From Limosilactobacillus caecicola (GTDB lineage Bacteria; Bacillota; Bacilli; Lactobacillales; Lactobacillaceae): 64,000 nt of DNA. Below are positions 13,471 through 23,392 of the stretch, one piece after another. The stretch is taken from contig NZ_CALPCI010000002.1 of the NCBI RefSeq assembly GCF_943192935.1, positions 1-64,000 on the forward strand, written 5' to 3'. Numbering within the stretch: the first letter of the stretch is position 1; each line of letters opens with the position of its first letter. A model generated the notes under the pieces. It saw nothing but the letters and a program-made list of their open reading frames with translations. It did no database searches and had not been told where the DNA came from. Both the position numbers and the translations under genes were made by a program.

Positions 13471-15162
13471 ATGCTACAAGAAATTACGATTGATAATTTA
13501 GCCATTATTGATCATTTGACCCTCGCGTTTGACGATCACATGACGGTTTTGACAGGGGAAACCGGGGCCGGAAAATCCATCATTATTGATGCGGTCGGTC
13601 TGTTAGTTGGTGCACGGGGGTCTCAGGAATTAATTCGTCAGGGCGCAGATAAGTTGGAAGTTCAAGGACAGTTTTCAATGCCCCAATCGTCGGCCTATGC
13701 CGAATTATTGGATGAATTAGGAATTGAACATGATGATTCTTCGCTGATTATTTCGCGAGAAATCCACCGTAACGGTCGTAATGTGATCCGGGTTAACGGG
13801 ACCCTGATCAACACGACCCTCTTGAAAAAGGTCGGGGTGCCGTTAGTTGATATTCAAGGGCAAAACGATAATCAACGATTGCTACAACCGGAACAACACC
13901 TACCGATGCTTGATCATTTTGCGGGTTCCGCTGTTCAAAAGTTATTGCAGCGGTACCAGGAACTGTATCAGCAATACCGAAAATTGAAACAGACCCTCGA
14001 AAAGAAGCAAGCGAACGAACAGCAGTGGGCGCAACGCCTGGACATGTTGCGTTATCAAGTTAAAGAAATTGGTGAGGCGGATTTACAGACTCATGAGGAA
14101 GACGACCTGATCAGTGAACGGGATCGCTTGGACAATTTTCAGCAAATTCAAACCACTTTACAGTTGGTAGTGAGCGTGCTGAATGATAGTGATAATGCCC
14201 CGGTACTTGACCAATTAGCAACGGCGATGGATTCTTTGAACGAAATTACTCAGTTCGATCCAGAATATGAGGGCCTTGGGAAGGAATTATCCGATTCATA
14301 TTACTCTCTGCAGGATGTGGCCAACCAAGCCAGTCATGCATTGGATAATCTCGAATTTGATGAAGAACGGTTGAGTAATATTAATTCTCGCCTCGACCTG
14401 ATTAATGATCTTGAGCATAAGTATGGAGATACGGTGGCGGACGTTTTAAACTATTATGCCAAAATTTCTCAAGAACTCACTGAGATGGAAGGCACCGCGG
14501 ATGCCGATGATGATCTTGAGGAACAATTGAACTCACTGACGGCGGAATTGCAATCATTAGGGCAACAATTACGGACAAAGCGGCAAAAGGCGGCAACAGA
14601 ATTAGAAAAACGGGTGCACCAAGAATTGGGAGCCTTGTACATGGACAAGGCAGTGTTTAATGTTCATTTCGCCAAAGCACCAGCCCACACCTTGACGCCG
14701 ACCGGGATTGATAATGTCGAATTTTATATTCAAACGAACCCTGGTGAACGAATGGGACCGTTAGCTAAGATTGCTTCCGGTGGTGAACTGTCTCGGGTCA
14801 TGTTGGCTTTAAAGACGATTTTCACTGCGCAAGCAGATGTGACTAGTATTATCTTCGATGAGGTTGATACTGGGGTCAGTGGCCGGGTTGCCCAGGCGAT
14901 TGCCGATAAGATCAAGGTGATTGCTGATCATTCGCAGGTTTTGTGTATTACCCACTTACCACAGGTCGCGGCTGTTGCTCAACACCAATTCTTGATTCAA
15001 AAAGCGGTGCATGATCAACGGACGACGACGACGGTTACCGCGTTGAACCATCAGCAACGGGTCCAGGAGTTATCGCGGATGCTGGCTGGTGAGAAAATTA
15101 CCAAATTGACCAAAGAACATGCGGAGGAATTGTTGAAGATGGCCCATTCAACGACCGAATAA
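13471..15162 (+). CDS. recN: DNA repair protein RecN
   Basis: A 563-residue SMC-like ATPase for double-strand break repair. The Walker A GETGAGKS is at residues 29-36, with coiled coil from about 150 to 370 and an ABC signature region around SGGELSRVMLALK followed by Walker B IIFDEVDTGVSG. The end HLPQVAAVA is the usual switch region. GGAGAGG precedes ATG 13471, 13 bases after argR. Last gene of the cluster; a strong hairpin terminator follows. Confidence 0.96.
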   Translation: MLQEITIDNLAIIDHLTLAFDDHMTVLTGETGAGKSIIIDAVGLLVGARGSQELIRQGADKLEVQGQFSMPQSSAYAELLDELGIEHDDSSLIISREIHRNGRNVIRVNGTLINTTLLKKVGVPLVDIQGQNDNQRLLQPEQHLPMLDHFAGSAVQKLLQRYQELYQQYRKLKQTLEKKQANEQQWAQRLDMLRYQVKEIGEADLQTHEEDDLISERDRLDNFQQIQTTLQLVVSVLNDSDNAPVLDQLATAMDSLNEITQFDPEYEGLGKELSDSYYSLQDVANQASHALDNLEFDEERLSNINSRLDLINDLEHKYGDTVADVLNYYAKISQELTEMEGTADADDDLEEQLNSLTAELQSLGQQLRTKRQKAATELEKRVHQELGALYMDKAVFNVHFAKAPAHTLTPTGIDNVEFYIQTNPGERMGPLAKIASGGELSRVMLALKTIFTAQADVTSIIFDEVDTGVSGRVAQAIADKIKVIADHSQVLCITHLPQVAAVAQHQFLIQKAVHDQRTTTTVTALNHQQRVQELSRMLAGEKITKLTKEHAEELLKMAHSTTE

Positions 15163-15163
15163 A

Positions 15164-15211
15164 AAAGAAGGTGCGAACCAAGTGAGAGAATTTGGTTCGC
15201 ACCTTCTTTAG
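15164..15211. terminator. Bidirectional terminator between recN and the convergent gene
   Basis: About 15-bp stem GAAGGTGCGAACCAA / TTGGTTCGCACCTTC with A and T runs on the two sides. Confidence 0.93.
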
Positions 15212-15212
15212 T

Positions 15213-15551
15213 TTATCCAGCAATGTAGCGAATTTGATTGAGGGTAAAAATGTAGGAAACTTTATCATTTTGTAACAGGAAACATCCGTTTGGTAAAGAA
15301 CGAAGAATTCCTCGACAATTGATGATTTGTCCTGCGGAAGTCAATGGATTGAGTTGCATAAAAATATTCCGGTGATCCTGAATGGCAAGCTGGGTAAAGA
15401 GCTTTCGTTGCTTAACCGGTTGGACTGGTAAAACCCGATCAACCGGAGCCTGATGGGTTGACTCAGCCATGTCATCCGCAAAAAATGCGTGAAAGTAGCG
15501 ATTAAGGGCTAATGAACCCCGGGCGACAATTTTTTCAGTAGTATTACTCAT
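15213..15551 (-). CDS. Conserved hypothetical protein, possibly YolD-like
   Basis: A 112-residue protein on the minus strand. The start is ATG 15551 (MSNTTEKIVARG), because GGAGGG lies six bases upstream; longer versions run through this ribosome site. It has an ARGSLALNRYFHAFF N-terminal block, then a Gln/Pro-rich middle, and a beta-rich end (GQIINCRGILRSL, FLLQNDKVSYIFTLNQIRYI). An N-terminal RG..K/N block and a C-terminal small barrel are reminiscent of YolD-like proteins, but this is a weak resemblance. It sits alone between recN and gmk, convergent with recN. Confidence 0.6.
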   Translation of the reverse strand: MSNTTEKIVARGSLALNRYFHAFFADDMAESTHQAPVDRVLPVQPVKQRKLFTQLAIQDHRNIFMQLNPLTSAGQIINCRGILRSLPNGCFLLQNDKVSYIFTLNQIRYIAG

Positions 15552-15638
15552 TTCCATCCCTCCGAACGCTTGTTTGTAATTAATAGTATACGAACGAGTG
15601 TTCAAATTTGCAAGAGTTTTGTTGAATTAATTTCGAGG

Positions 15639-15667
15639 TTGAATTCACAGCCAAATTAGTTGATAAT
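15639..15667 (+). promoter_or_regulatory. Promoter of gmk-rpoZ
   Basis: TTGAAT (15639-15644), 17-bp spacer, GATAAT (15662-15667). Confidence 0.6.
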
Positions 15668-15706
15668 ACTACTAATACTTTCAAATTTAATGAGGAGTTA
15701 ATCATC

Positions 15707-16327
15707 ATGACGAAACGTGGCATGTTAATTGTTCTCTCCGGCCCTTCTGGAGTTGGTAAAGGGACCGTGCGTAAAGCACTGTTTGAGCAACCTGGCAATG
15801 ATTTTCAGTATTCTATTTCAATGACAACGCGCCAGCCCCGGCCTGGTGAAAAAAATGGGGTCGACTACTTCTTCGTTTCTAAAGAAGAGTTTGAACACAA
15901 CATTCAAACTGGGCAGATGCTTGAATACGCGAAGTATGTTGACAACTATTATGGAACACCCTTAAAATATATTGATGATACGTTGAATTCTGGGAAGGAC
16001 GTTTTCTTGGAAATTGAAGTCAATGGGGCGATGCAGGTTCGTTCCAAACGTCCTGACGGGGTGTTCATCTTTTTGACTCCCCCAGATTTAATGGAATTAA
16101 AGCACCGGTTAATTAATCGGGGAACTGATAGTATGGAAGTTATTAACAAACGGATTCATAAATCATTTGGCGAAATTGAAATGATGCAAAATTATGATTA
16201 CGCGGTGGTTAATGACAAGGTTGAAAATGCCGTTGAAAAAATCAAGGATATCATTCGTTCCGAACGGTTACGGGTTCCACGAGTGATGCCAGATTATCTT
16301 GAAATGTTAGGAGATTCAGAAAAATGA
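15707..16327 (+). CDS. gmk: Guanylate kinase
   Basis: A 206-residue kinase that converts GMP to GDP with ATP. The P-loop is [10 protein letters not shown] (11-20), then [21 protein letters not shown] for GMP binding. Length is normal. TGAGGAG precedes ATG 15707. Its TGA overlaps the rpoZ ATG (ATGA at 16324-16327), so both are translated together. First gene of the gmk-rpoZ-coaBC-priA-fmt-rsmB-prpC-pknB-rsgA-rpe-thiN cluster. Confidence 0.97.
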   Translation: MTKRGMLIVLSGPSGVGKGTVRKALFEQPGNDFQYSISMTTRQPRPGEKNGVDYFFVSKEEFEHNIQTGQMLEYAKYVDNYYGTPLKYIDDTLNSGKDVFLEIEVNGAMQVRSKRPDGVFIFLTPPDLMELKHRLINRGTDSMEVINKRIHKSFGEIEMMQNYDYAVVNDKVENAVEKIKDIIRSERLRVPRVMPDYLEMLGDSEK

Positions 16328-16599
16328 TTTTATACCCATCAGTCGACGAACTCTTAAAGAGAGTTGATTCACGTTATTCATTGATTATGTTGGCTAGTAA
16401 GCGGGCCCATGAAATTGATAAGTACGAGGCTGATAAATGGCGTGCTGACCATGGTGACAAACCAGTAAACATGGAGGGCGACAAGCCATTATTGTTGGAT
16501 CACTACACTTCTGCTAAGTCAGTTGGTAAGGCCCTCGAAGAAATCGAAGCTGGTAAAGTAACGATTGATCCATACCATACTGAAGACAAACAAGATTAA
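16324..16599 (+). CDS. rpoZ: RNA polymerase omega subunit
   Basis: A 91-residue omega subunit. The [15 protein letters not shown] motif near the N-terminus is the conserved contact with beta-prime; the rest ([17 protein letters not shown]) matches the firmicute form. It stabilises the polymerase core. ATG overlaps the stop of gmk by four bases. Confidence 0.95.
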   Translation: MILYPSVDELLKRVDSRYSLIMLASKRAHEIDKYEADKWRADHGDKPVNMEGDKPLLLDHYTSAKSVGKALEEIEAGKVTIDPYHTEDKQD

Positions 16600-16613
16600 T
16601 TTGAAATGCGTTC

Positions 16614-16660
16614 GTAATGGGTTAGGGGATAACTTTGGTTATTTTCTGACCCATTACTTA
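16614..16660 (+). terminator. Hairpin between rpoZ and coaBC
   Basis: Nine-base-pair perfect stem GTAATGGGT / ACCCATTAC with a 26-base loop and a weak tail (TTATTC). It may be a leaky terminator. Confidence 0.5.
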
Positions 16661-16688
16661 TTCATGAACCGCAATGAGGAGAAACGTG

Positions 16689-17888
16689 ATGGCAAAAATC
16701 GTCGTGCATATTACAGGAAGTGTTGCTGCTTTTAAAGCGGTAACGGTGGTTAGATTGCTACAAAAGCAACATCATCAGGTGCGAGTAGTAATGACCAAAG
16801 CAGCCACCCAGTTAGTGGGCCCCGCAACATTAGCGTCGCTGACCCATTATCCAGTGTTGACAGACTTGTGGAAGCCGGCTGCGGCAGGACAAATTCCGCA
16901 CATTGGATTGGCTGATTGGGCTGATTATTCAATCGTTGTTCCTGCCAGCGCAGACGTCATTGCTAAATTAGCGTTGGGGATTGCAGACGATCCGGTGACC
17001 ACGACGCTGTTAGCAACGCCAACGCCAATCGTGATTGTTCCAGCGATGAATACCCACATGTATCACCAGGCTGCCACGCAACGTAACCTGGCTCAACTCC
17101 GCCAGGATGGCAAAATCATTCTTGATCCGGTGCATGGACAACTAGCTGAAGGATACACGGGTGACGGACGGATGCCAGAACCAGCAACCATTGCTAACTT
17201 TTTGAATGATTTAATGGCTTCGGAGACGACCCTGGCGAACAAGACAGTGCTGGTCTCGCTAGGGGGGACGGTCGCTCCAATTGATCCGGTGCGTTTTATT
17301 GGCAACCGGTCATCCGGAAAAATGGGATGGGCGATTGCAAAAGCGGCCCTTCAAATGGGCGCTCATGTGATTGTCGTGGCCGGCCGAATTAGTATTAATT
17401 TACCAGCTGAGAATGACCGTTTGACAATTAAGCGAGTGCAAACAACCCAGGAAATGTATGAGGCGTTAGCCAAAGAATTTCCCAAGAGCGACATCCTGGT
17501 GATGGCAGCGGCAGTGGCTGATTTTCAAGTATCGTCCTATACGGACCAGAAAATCAAAAAACATTCTGCCGACCAAACACTGGATCTGCATCTTAAACCA
17601 GCGGTAGACATTTTAAAAACATTGGGTGCGCAAAAATCACACCAAATCGTGGTTGGTTTTGCGGCTGAAACGCAAGCTGTATTGCAAAACGCCCAACAAA
17701 AACTAGCAGCAAAGCATGCGGATATGATCGTGGCCAATGACGTGAGTGGCCAACAAACGGGCTTTAACGTTGATGATAACCAAGTTACGCTGCTTCGTAA
17801 GGATCAGGCACCGGAAACCTGGCCATTAACTAGTAAAACTGCCATTGGGCAGCGATTAATGAACGTGATTAGTAAAATGATGGAGTAA
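16689..17888 (+). CDS. coaBC: Phosphopantothenoylcysteine decarboxylase / phosphopantothenate-cysteine ligase
   Basis: A 399-residue bifunctional CoA biosynthesis enzyme. ATG 16689 is chosen because GAGGAG lies eight bases upstream. The CoaC part (1-180) is a flavin decarboxylase with HITGSVAAFK, HIGLADWAD (active His) and the substrate clamp PAMNTHMY. The CoaB part (185-399) has the nucleotide-binding GGTVAPIDPVRFIGNRSSGKMG and the AAAVADF motif. Together they turn phosphopantothenate into phosphopantetheine. Confidence 0.96.
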   Translation: MAKIVVHITGSVAAFKAVTVVRLLQKQHHQVRVVMTKAATQLVGPATLASLTHYPVLTDLWKPAAAGQIPHIGLADWADYSIVVPASADVIAKLALGIADDPVTTTLLATPTPIVIVPAMNTHMYHQAATQRNLAQLRQDGKIILDPVHGQLAEGYTGDGRMPEPATIANFLNDLMASETTLANKTVLVSLGGTVAPIDPVRFIGNRSSGKMGWAIAKAALQMGAHVIVVAGRISINLPAENDRLTIKRVQTTQEMYEALAKEFPKSDILVMAAAVADFQVSSYTDQKIKKHSADQTLDLHLKPAVDILKTLGAQKSHQIVVGFAAETQAVLQNAQQKLAAKHADMIVANDVSGQQTGFNVDDNQVTLLRKDQAPETWPLTSKTAIGQRLMNVISKMME

Positions 17889-17902
17889 GGAAAGGAAAAA
17901 GA

Positions 17903-20326
17903 ATGGCTGAATTAGCGCAAGTGATTGTTGATGTGCCGACATTACAAACTAATCGGCCGTATACGTATCAAATTCCTGAACATTTAGAACGCCAAGTGCA
18001 AGTTGGCATGCGGGTCGTGGTGCCCTTTGGTAAGGGAACTCGGCAAGTGCAAGGCTTTATTGTTGGCTTGGATCAACCGGCCGATTACGCTGGTAATTTA
18101 AAACTGATTACGGCTTTAATGGATTTGCGTCCCGTGATTAATGCAGAAATGCTGGAATTGAGTCGGTGGTTAGCTGACCATACTTATGCTTTTTGGATTT
18201 CGTGTTTGTACACAATGTTGCCTAACATGCTGAAAGCGAAGGCGCAACGGGTTGTGACCATTGGCGATAACCTTAGTGATCAAGACCGTCAAACGCTTTT
18301 CCATGGCGCAACTGAGTTGGACTTTGCTGAGGTGCAAGACCAACCGGCACTCGTCAGTCGGTTATTGAAACTTCGGCGGAATGGTCAGGTGCAATTTGAA
18401 TATCGTGTTAATGATCGGGCTAAGGTCAAGACAATTACTAAGCTCGCACCAGCGTTGTCTGTTGCTCAATATGCTGAACTCCTGCAGTCCATTCGAAAGA
18501 ATGCCACTGCTCAGCGTCAATTGCTGACTTACCTCCAGGCAATCAACGGCCAAGAAGTGTCGCTCCAACAAGCGAAAGCAGCGACGGGGCTAAGTACCGC
18601 CATATTTACGCAGGCTGCCAAGAAAGGGTGGCTTACAAAACGGGAAGCGGAGACTTATCGGCAACCTGTTGGAGCGGAATTAACTGAGCAGGCTGCTCGT
18701 CAACCATTAGCGCTAAATGATGATCAAACTGTCGCGCTAAGGAAGGTTAACCAGTCGATTACTTCTAGCCAAGCAACCACCTTTTTATTGCAGGGGGTAA
18801 CCGGTAGTGGAAAAACCGAGGTGTACCTCCAGGCAATGGCGCAAGCCCTTAAGCAAGGTAAAACGGCTCTTTTAATGGTGCCTGAAATCTCACTAACACC
18901 CCAAATTGTTGGCCGGGTACGCACCCGGTTTGGCGAACAAGTGGCCGTCCTTCATTCTGGCCTTTCTGCTGGCGAACGTTATGATGAATGGCGACGGATA
19001 GAACGCGGTGAAGCCCGGGTAGTTGTTGGTGCCCGCTCTGCAGTGTTTGCACCTTTACAAAATCTCGGCATCATCATTATGGATGAGGAGCATGAAACTA
19101 GTTATAAGCAGGACGATAGCCCACGTTACCATGCGCGAGATGTCGCTAAGTGGCGGTCTCGTTACCACCACGCTCCATTATTACTGGGTTCAGCGACTCC
19201 GAGCTTAGAAAGTTATGCACGAGCAATGGCTGGTAATTACCAACTTTTGCAATTACCGCACCGGGTTAATCAGCGCCCCTTACCACCAATCAAGGTTGTT
19301 GATATGCGACCAGAAATTCAACAACGAGGCGAAACGAATTTTTCCCAAGAATTATTAGGTGCCATTCAAGAGCGGTTGGTAAAAAAAGAACAGAGTATTT
19401 TAATGTTAAACCGGCGGGGATTTTCGTCCTTCATTATGTGTCGGGACTGCGGTTTTGTCCTCAAGTGCCCAAACTGTGATATTTCATTAACGATGCACCT
19501 GGCCACCCATACCATGAAGTGCCACTATTGCGGTCATGAAGAACCAATTCCCCAGGTTTGCCCGAATTGTCAGAGTCGGCGAATTCGTTATTATGGGACT
19601 GGAACTGAGAAGGTTGCTGCAGAGCTCGACCGGCTATTTCCGGATGCCCGGGTGATTCGAATGGACGTTGATACGACACGCCGGAAGGGAATGCATGAAA
19701 AACTATTACAACAATTTGGCAGTGGTCAAGCTGATATCCTACTGGGGACCCAAATGATTGCCAAGGGATTAGACTTTCCAAACGTTACCTTAGTCGGGGT
19801 GCTGAACGCGGATACCGGCCTCGATTTGCCAGATTTTCGGGCAAGTGAACGAACCTTTGACCTCCTTTCACAGGTCAGTGGGCGTGCCGGTCGGGCAAAC
19901 AAAATGGGGCAGGTCTTTATCCAGACGTTTAATCCGGATAATTACGTGATTCGTTTAGTTCAACAACATGATTACCAACGATTCTTTAATACTGAAATGC
20001 AGTGGCGGCAAATGGCGAGCTATCCACCGTATTACTATACAGTTCGACTAATGGGCAGCCATGAAGATGAACAAGTGGCGGCTAAAATGATGTATGATAT
20101 AAGACAGGAACTTGGTGATCAGCTTGCTGATGACACAATTATTTTAGGACCGACGCCACGGGCGATTGCGCGAATGAAGAACCGTTATTACTACCAAATT
20201 GTGATTAAGTATCGCCGCGATCCGAAATTGCACCAGCTTCTGACACAAATAATGCAAAATTCACAAACTAAATATCAACGTGGTGCGGAATTGGCCATTG
20301 ATCCAGATCCGCAGTACTTCTTATAA
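17903..20326 (+). CDS. priA: Primosomal protein N' (PriA helicase)
   Basis: An 807-residue replication-restart helicase. The N-terminal 3'-DNA-binding domain (1-100) is followed by a helicase core with Walker A GVTGSGKTEVY near residue 298 and the DEEH box. It has a zinc module of eight cysteines (CRDCGFVLKCPNCD, CHYCG, CPNCQS) and motifs V-VI (GTQMIAKGLDFPNVTLVG, SQVSGRAGR). It reloads the replicative helicase at stalled forks. AAGGAAAGG precedes ATG 17903. Confidence 0.97.
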   Translation: MAELAQVIVDVPTLQTNRPYTYQIPEHLERQVQVGMRVVVPFGKGTRQVQGFIVGLDQPADYAGNLKLITALMDLRPVINAEMLELSRWLADHTYAFWISCLYTMLPNMLKAKAQRVVTIGDNLSDQDRQTLFHGATELDFAEVQDQPALVSRLLKLRRNGQVQFEYRVNDRAKVKTITKLAPALSVAQYAELLQSIRKNATAQRQLLTYLQAINGQEVSLQQAKAATGLSTAIFTQAAKKGWLTKREAETYRQPVGAELTEQAARQPLALNDDQTVALRKVNQSITSSQATTFLLQGVTGSGKTEVYLQAMAQALKQGKTALLMVPEISLTPQIVGRVRTRFGEQVAVLHSGLSAGERYDEWRRIERGEARVVVGARSAVFAPLQNLGIIIMDEEHETSYKQDDSPRYHARDVAKWRSRYHHAPLLLGSATPSLESYARAMAGNYQLLQLPHRVNQRPLPPIKVVDMRPEIQQRGETNFSQELLGAIQERLVKKEQSILMLNRRGFSSFIMCRDCGFVLKCPNCDISLTMHLATHTMKCHYCGHEEPIPQVCPNCQSRRIRYYGTGTEKVAAELDRLFPDARVIRMDVDTTRRKGMHEKLLQQFGSGQADILLGTQMIAKGLDFPNVTLVGVLNADTGLDLPDFRASERTFDLLSQVSGRAGRANKMGQVFIQTFNPDNYVIRLVQQHDYQRFFNTEMQWRQMASYPPYYYTVRLMGSHEDEQVAAKMMYDIRQELGDQLADDTIILGPTPRAIARMKNRYYYQIVIKYRRDPKLHQLLTQIMQNSQTKYQRGAELAIDPDPQYFL

Positions 20327-20340
20327 AAAGGGGATTAATA

Positions 20341-21291
20341 ATGACATCAGTAGTATTTATGGGTACCCCAGATTTTGCGGTACCAATTTTACAGGCCTTA
20401 ATCAGTGACCCTGATTATGACGTCCAAGCAGTTTTGACGCAACCGGACCGGCCAAAGGGACGTAAGCACGTCTTGACACCCTCACCAGTAAAAAAATTAA
20501 CGGTAGAAAACGACATCCGCGTGCTACAACCAGCTAAGTTGAGTGGTAGTGACGAAATGGCGGAAGTGATTGCTTTGCAACCAGACCTAATGATCACTGC
20601 TGCTTATGGCCAATTTTTACCGACCAAGATGTTAAATGCGGCGCAAATTGCGGCGATTAACGTGCATGGTTCACTGTTACCGAAGTATCGTGGTGGAGCC
20701 CCAATTCAGTACGCGGTGATGAATGGTGATGCTGAGACCGGTGTCACCATTATGTACATGGTTAAAAAGATGGATGCCGGCGATATCATTGCGCAACGGG
20801 CGATTCCCATTACGAAAGAGGATGACTCCGGCACGATGTTTGAAAAATTAAGTATTGTTGGCCGTGATCTTTTGATGGCGACCTTACCGGATTTGATTGC
20901 CGGGCGAGTTCGCCCGATTGCTCAGGATGAAGATCAGGTGGTGTTTTCACCGAACATTACTGCTGAGCAAGAACGGATTGACTATACTTTGCCAGCAGAC
21001 CAAATTGATAACCTAGTGCGGGGACTACGTCCGGCACCAATTGGTAACATGATTCTTGATGGTTTACGGACGAAGATTTATGATATTACCCCATTAGACG
21101 AATCAACGTCACTTGAGCCGGGGAAGGTCGTCCGCGTTGAAAAACACGGGCTGATCATCTCTGGTGGTGAAGGGACAACTTATAAAATTAACCGGCTTAA
21201 ACCGGCTGGTAAACCGCTGATGGACATTACCGCCTATCTAAACGGTCACCAAGATTTACAACCAGGAGTACAGGCAATTACTAATGAATAA
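20341..21291 (+). CDS. fmt: Methionyl-tRNA formyltransferase
   Basis: A 316-residue enzyme that formylates initiator Met-tRNA using 10-formyl-THF, a cofactor made by FolD elsewhere in this window. The catalytic core INVHGSLLPKYRGGAPIQ holds the Asn-His pair, with the Asp in VKKMDAGDIIAQ. The C-terminal OB-like domain (205-316) binds tRNA. AAGGGG precedes ATG 20341; the end overlaps rsmB by eight bases. Confidence 0.97.
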   Translation: MTSVVFMGTPDFAVPILQALISDPDYDVQAVLTQPDRPKGRKHVLTPSPVKKLTVENDIRVLQPAKLSGSDEMAEVIALQPDLMITAAYGQFLPTKMLNAAQIAAINVHGSLLPKYRGGAPIQYAVMNGDAETGVTIMYMVKKMDAGDIIAQRAIPITKEDDSGTMFEKLSIVGRDLLMATLPDLIAGRVRPIAQDEDQVVFSPNITAEQERIDYTLPADQIDNLVRGLRPAPIGNMILDGLRTKIYDITPLDESTSLEPGKVVRVEKHGLIISGGEGTTYKINRLKPAGKPLMDITAYLNGHQDLQPGVQAITNE

Positions 21292-22624
21292 AGAAATTCA
21301 AAATAGCCCCCGCTATCTGGCCTTATCAACCCTTGATAAGGTTCTCCAACGGGGGTCTTATTCTAATTTACAGTTAAATGAAACTTTACGGCATAGTGAG
21401 CTCCAAGATGCAGATAAGCGCTTGGTAACCACATTAGTTTATGGGGTGCTCCAACACAAACTGACACTGGAATACTGGTTGGCACCACTGGTACGTAAAG
21501 AACCCCAAAGCTGGGTCAAAACGTTATTCTTGATGTCGTTTTACCAGTATCGCTACCTGGACCGCGTGCCAGATTGGGCAGTCACTGATGAAGCGATTAA
21601 GATCGCGAAGACCCGTGGCAATATTGGAACACGAAAATTTGTTACTGGTGTGTTGCACACCTTTTTACGTCAAGGCCCCCGATCTATCGAAGAGGTCACT
21701 GATCCTATCGAACGGCTGTCAATTCAGTGGAGTCTACCACAATGGTTGGTTGGAGAATTAATTACCCAATATGGTCAACCCGCAGTGGAGCAAATTGGTC
21801 AAGCCATCAATGAACCAGCTCACATGAGTCTCCGGGTTAATCTAGCACTTACCACGGTTGATGAAGTGATTCAGCAACTTGCTGAGGAAGGAATTACGGT
21901 GCGGCCAAGTGAAGTGGCCGCTGAAGGTTTGGTAGTGGAAAAGGGAAAAGTTCTTTCCAGTCAAGCTTTTCAAAAGGGACTGGTAACGGTTCAAGACGAA
22001 AGTGCGATGCTGGCTGTTGAAACTCTCCAACTGGCAAGTGATGATCAGGTCTTGGATGCGTGTGCGGCTCCCGGTGGCAAAACGGGGCAAATTGCTGCCG
22101 AATTGACGGGAAGGGGACACGTGACGGCGATGGACATTCATGCTCATAAGGTCAAATTGATTGAACGGAATGTGGCACGGTTACACCTCGCTGACCGGGT
22201 CAGTGCTGAACAACTTGACGCCCGCCAAGTTGACCAAAAGTTCGCGGATCAAAGCTTTGATAAAATTCTGGTGGATGCACCCTGTTCTGGAATGGGGCTG
22301 TTACGGCGTAAACCGGAGATTCGCTATGACAAGTCTTTAAAGGATAGTCAGTCGTTACATCAAATTCAGCTAGCAATTTTAAACGCGATGGCCCCGAAGT
22401 TAAAAAAAGGCGGTATAATGGTGTATAGCACGTGCACAATTCTGCAACAAGAAAATGAACAAACGGTGGTGGCCTTTTTAAAGGCTCATCCAGAGTTCCG
22501 CTTACTAAAAACGCAGACCAAGCGTGCAATTAAAAATGGCCGTCCAGAAAAGACACTCACGATTCTACCGAGTGATTTTGGTTCCGATGGCTTCTTTATC
22601 GGAACTTTGCAACGGATCGAGTAA
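21284..22624 (+). CDS. rsmB: 16S rRNA (cytosine-967-C5)-methyltransferase
   Basis: A 446-residue enzyme with an N-terminal NusB-like RNA-binding domain (about 5-140) and a Rossmann methyltransferase domain. The SAM loop is CAAPGGKTGQIA; the first catalytic Cys is in DAPCSGMGLLRRKP and the second in YSTCTI. It methylates C967 of 16S rRNA. The start overlaps the end of fmt, as is usual. Confidence 0.96.
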   Translation: MNKEIQNSPRYLALSTLDKVLQRGSYSNLQLNETLRHSELQDADKRLVTTLVYGVLQHKLTLEYWLAPLVRKEPQSWVKTLFLMSFYQYRYLDRVPDWAVTDEAIKIAKTRGNIGTRKFVTGVLHTFLRQGPRSIEEVTDPIERLSIQWSLPQWLVGELITQYGQPAVEQIGQAINEPAHMSLRVNLALTTVDEVIQQLAEEGITVRPSEVAAEGLVVEKGKVLSSQAFQKGLVTVQDESAMLAVETLQLASDDQVLDACAAPGGKTGQIAAELTGRGHVTAMDIHAHKVKLIERNVARLHLADRVSAEQLDARQVDQKFADQSFDKILVDAPCSGMGLLRRKPEIRYDKSLKDSQSLHQIQLAILNAMAPKLKKGGIMVYSTCTILQQENEQTVVAFLKAHPEFRLLKTQTKRAIKNGRPEKTLTILPSDFGSDGFFIGTLQRIE

Positions 22625-22643
22625 AGGAAAATTTAGTTAGATC

Positions 22644-23375
22644 ATGAAAACTGCTTATCAAACAGACATTGGGAAACAGCGCTCACAAAATCAAGATCGT
22701 GTGCGGGTCTTTCGCAGTAACAACCAGCTTTTAGCGGTGGTTACCGATGGAATTGGTGGTAACCGGAGCGGTGATGTCGCCGCAACGGTTGCGATTAATC
22801 AATTAGGCCAAGACTTTATGGTGGCAGCACCATTGACTGCTGATCACGTCAAAACGTGGTTTCAAAAGTCGGTGCTCGCTGCAAATTCAATTATCTTAAA
22901 AAAATCAAAAGAAAATCAGGCTTACCGTGGAATGGGGACCACACTAGTGGCCGCACTCTTTTTGAACCAGCACCAAGTGGTGGTGGCCAATATTGGTGAC
23001 AGTCGGGGGTATATTTTTCATGATAATATGCTAACCCAAATTACGGTTGACCACTCCTTGGTAAATGAATTAGTAAAAAATGGTGACTTATCTGAGGACG
23101 CGGCGCGAACTTCACCTAAAAATAACATTATTACACGCGCCATTGGTATTTCACATGATGCACGGGTGGATGTTAACCTCTTCCCTCTTGGTAATAATGA
23201 CCAAGTATTATTGTGCTCAGATGGACTTTCCAAGATGGTTTCAAATCAGCAGATTAGAAATATTTTGGCTTCCGAAAGCTCTTCTTTAAAAGAAAAGTGT
23301 CAACAACTTGTTAATTTAGCCAATGAAGCTGGTGGACCGGATAACGTCACTGTACTGATTAGCCAGAATAATTAA
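22644..23375 (+). CDS. prpC: PP2C-family Ser/Thr protein phosphatase
   Basis: A 243-residue PPM phosphatase. The metal-binding blocks are visible: TDIGKQRSQNQDRV, VVTDGIGGNRSGDVAA, MGTTLVAAL, VANIGDSRGYIF, DHSLVNELV, LLCSDGLSKMV and GGPDNVTVL. It removes phosphate from targets of the kinase encoded 17 bases downstream. Together they form the conserved switch controlling cell-wall synthesis and division in Firmicutes. Confidence 0.96.
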   Translation: MKTAYQTDIGKQRSQNQDRVRVFRSNNQLLAVVTDGIGGNRSGDVAATVAINQLGQDFMVAAPLTADHVKTWFQKSVLAANSIILKKSKENQAYRGMGTTLVAALFLNQHQVVVANIGDSRGYIFHDNMLTQITVDHSLVNELVKNGDLSEDAARTSPKNNIITRAIGISHDARVDVNLFPLGNNDQVLLCSDGLSKMVSNQQIRNILASESSSLKEKCQQLVNLANEAGGPDNVTVLISQNN

Positions 23376-23392
23376 GCGAGGCAATAAGTTTT

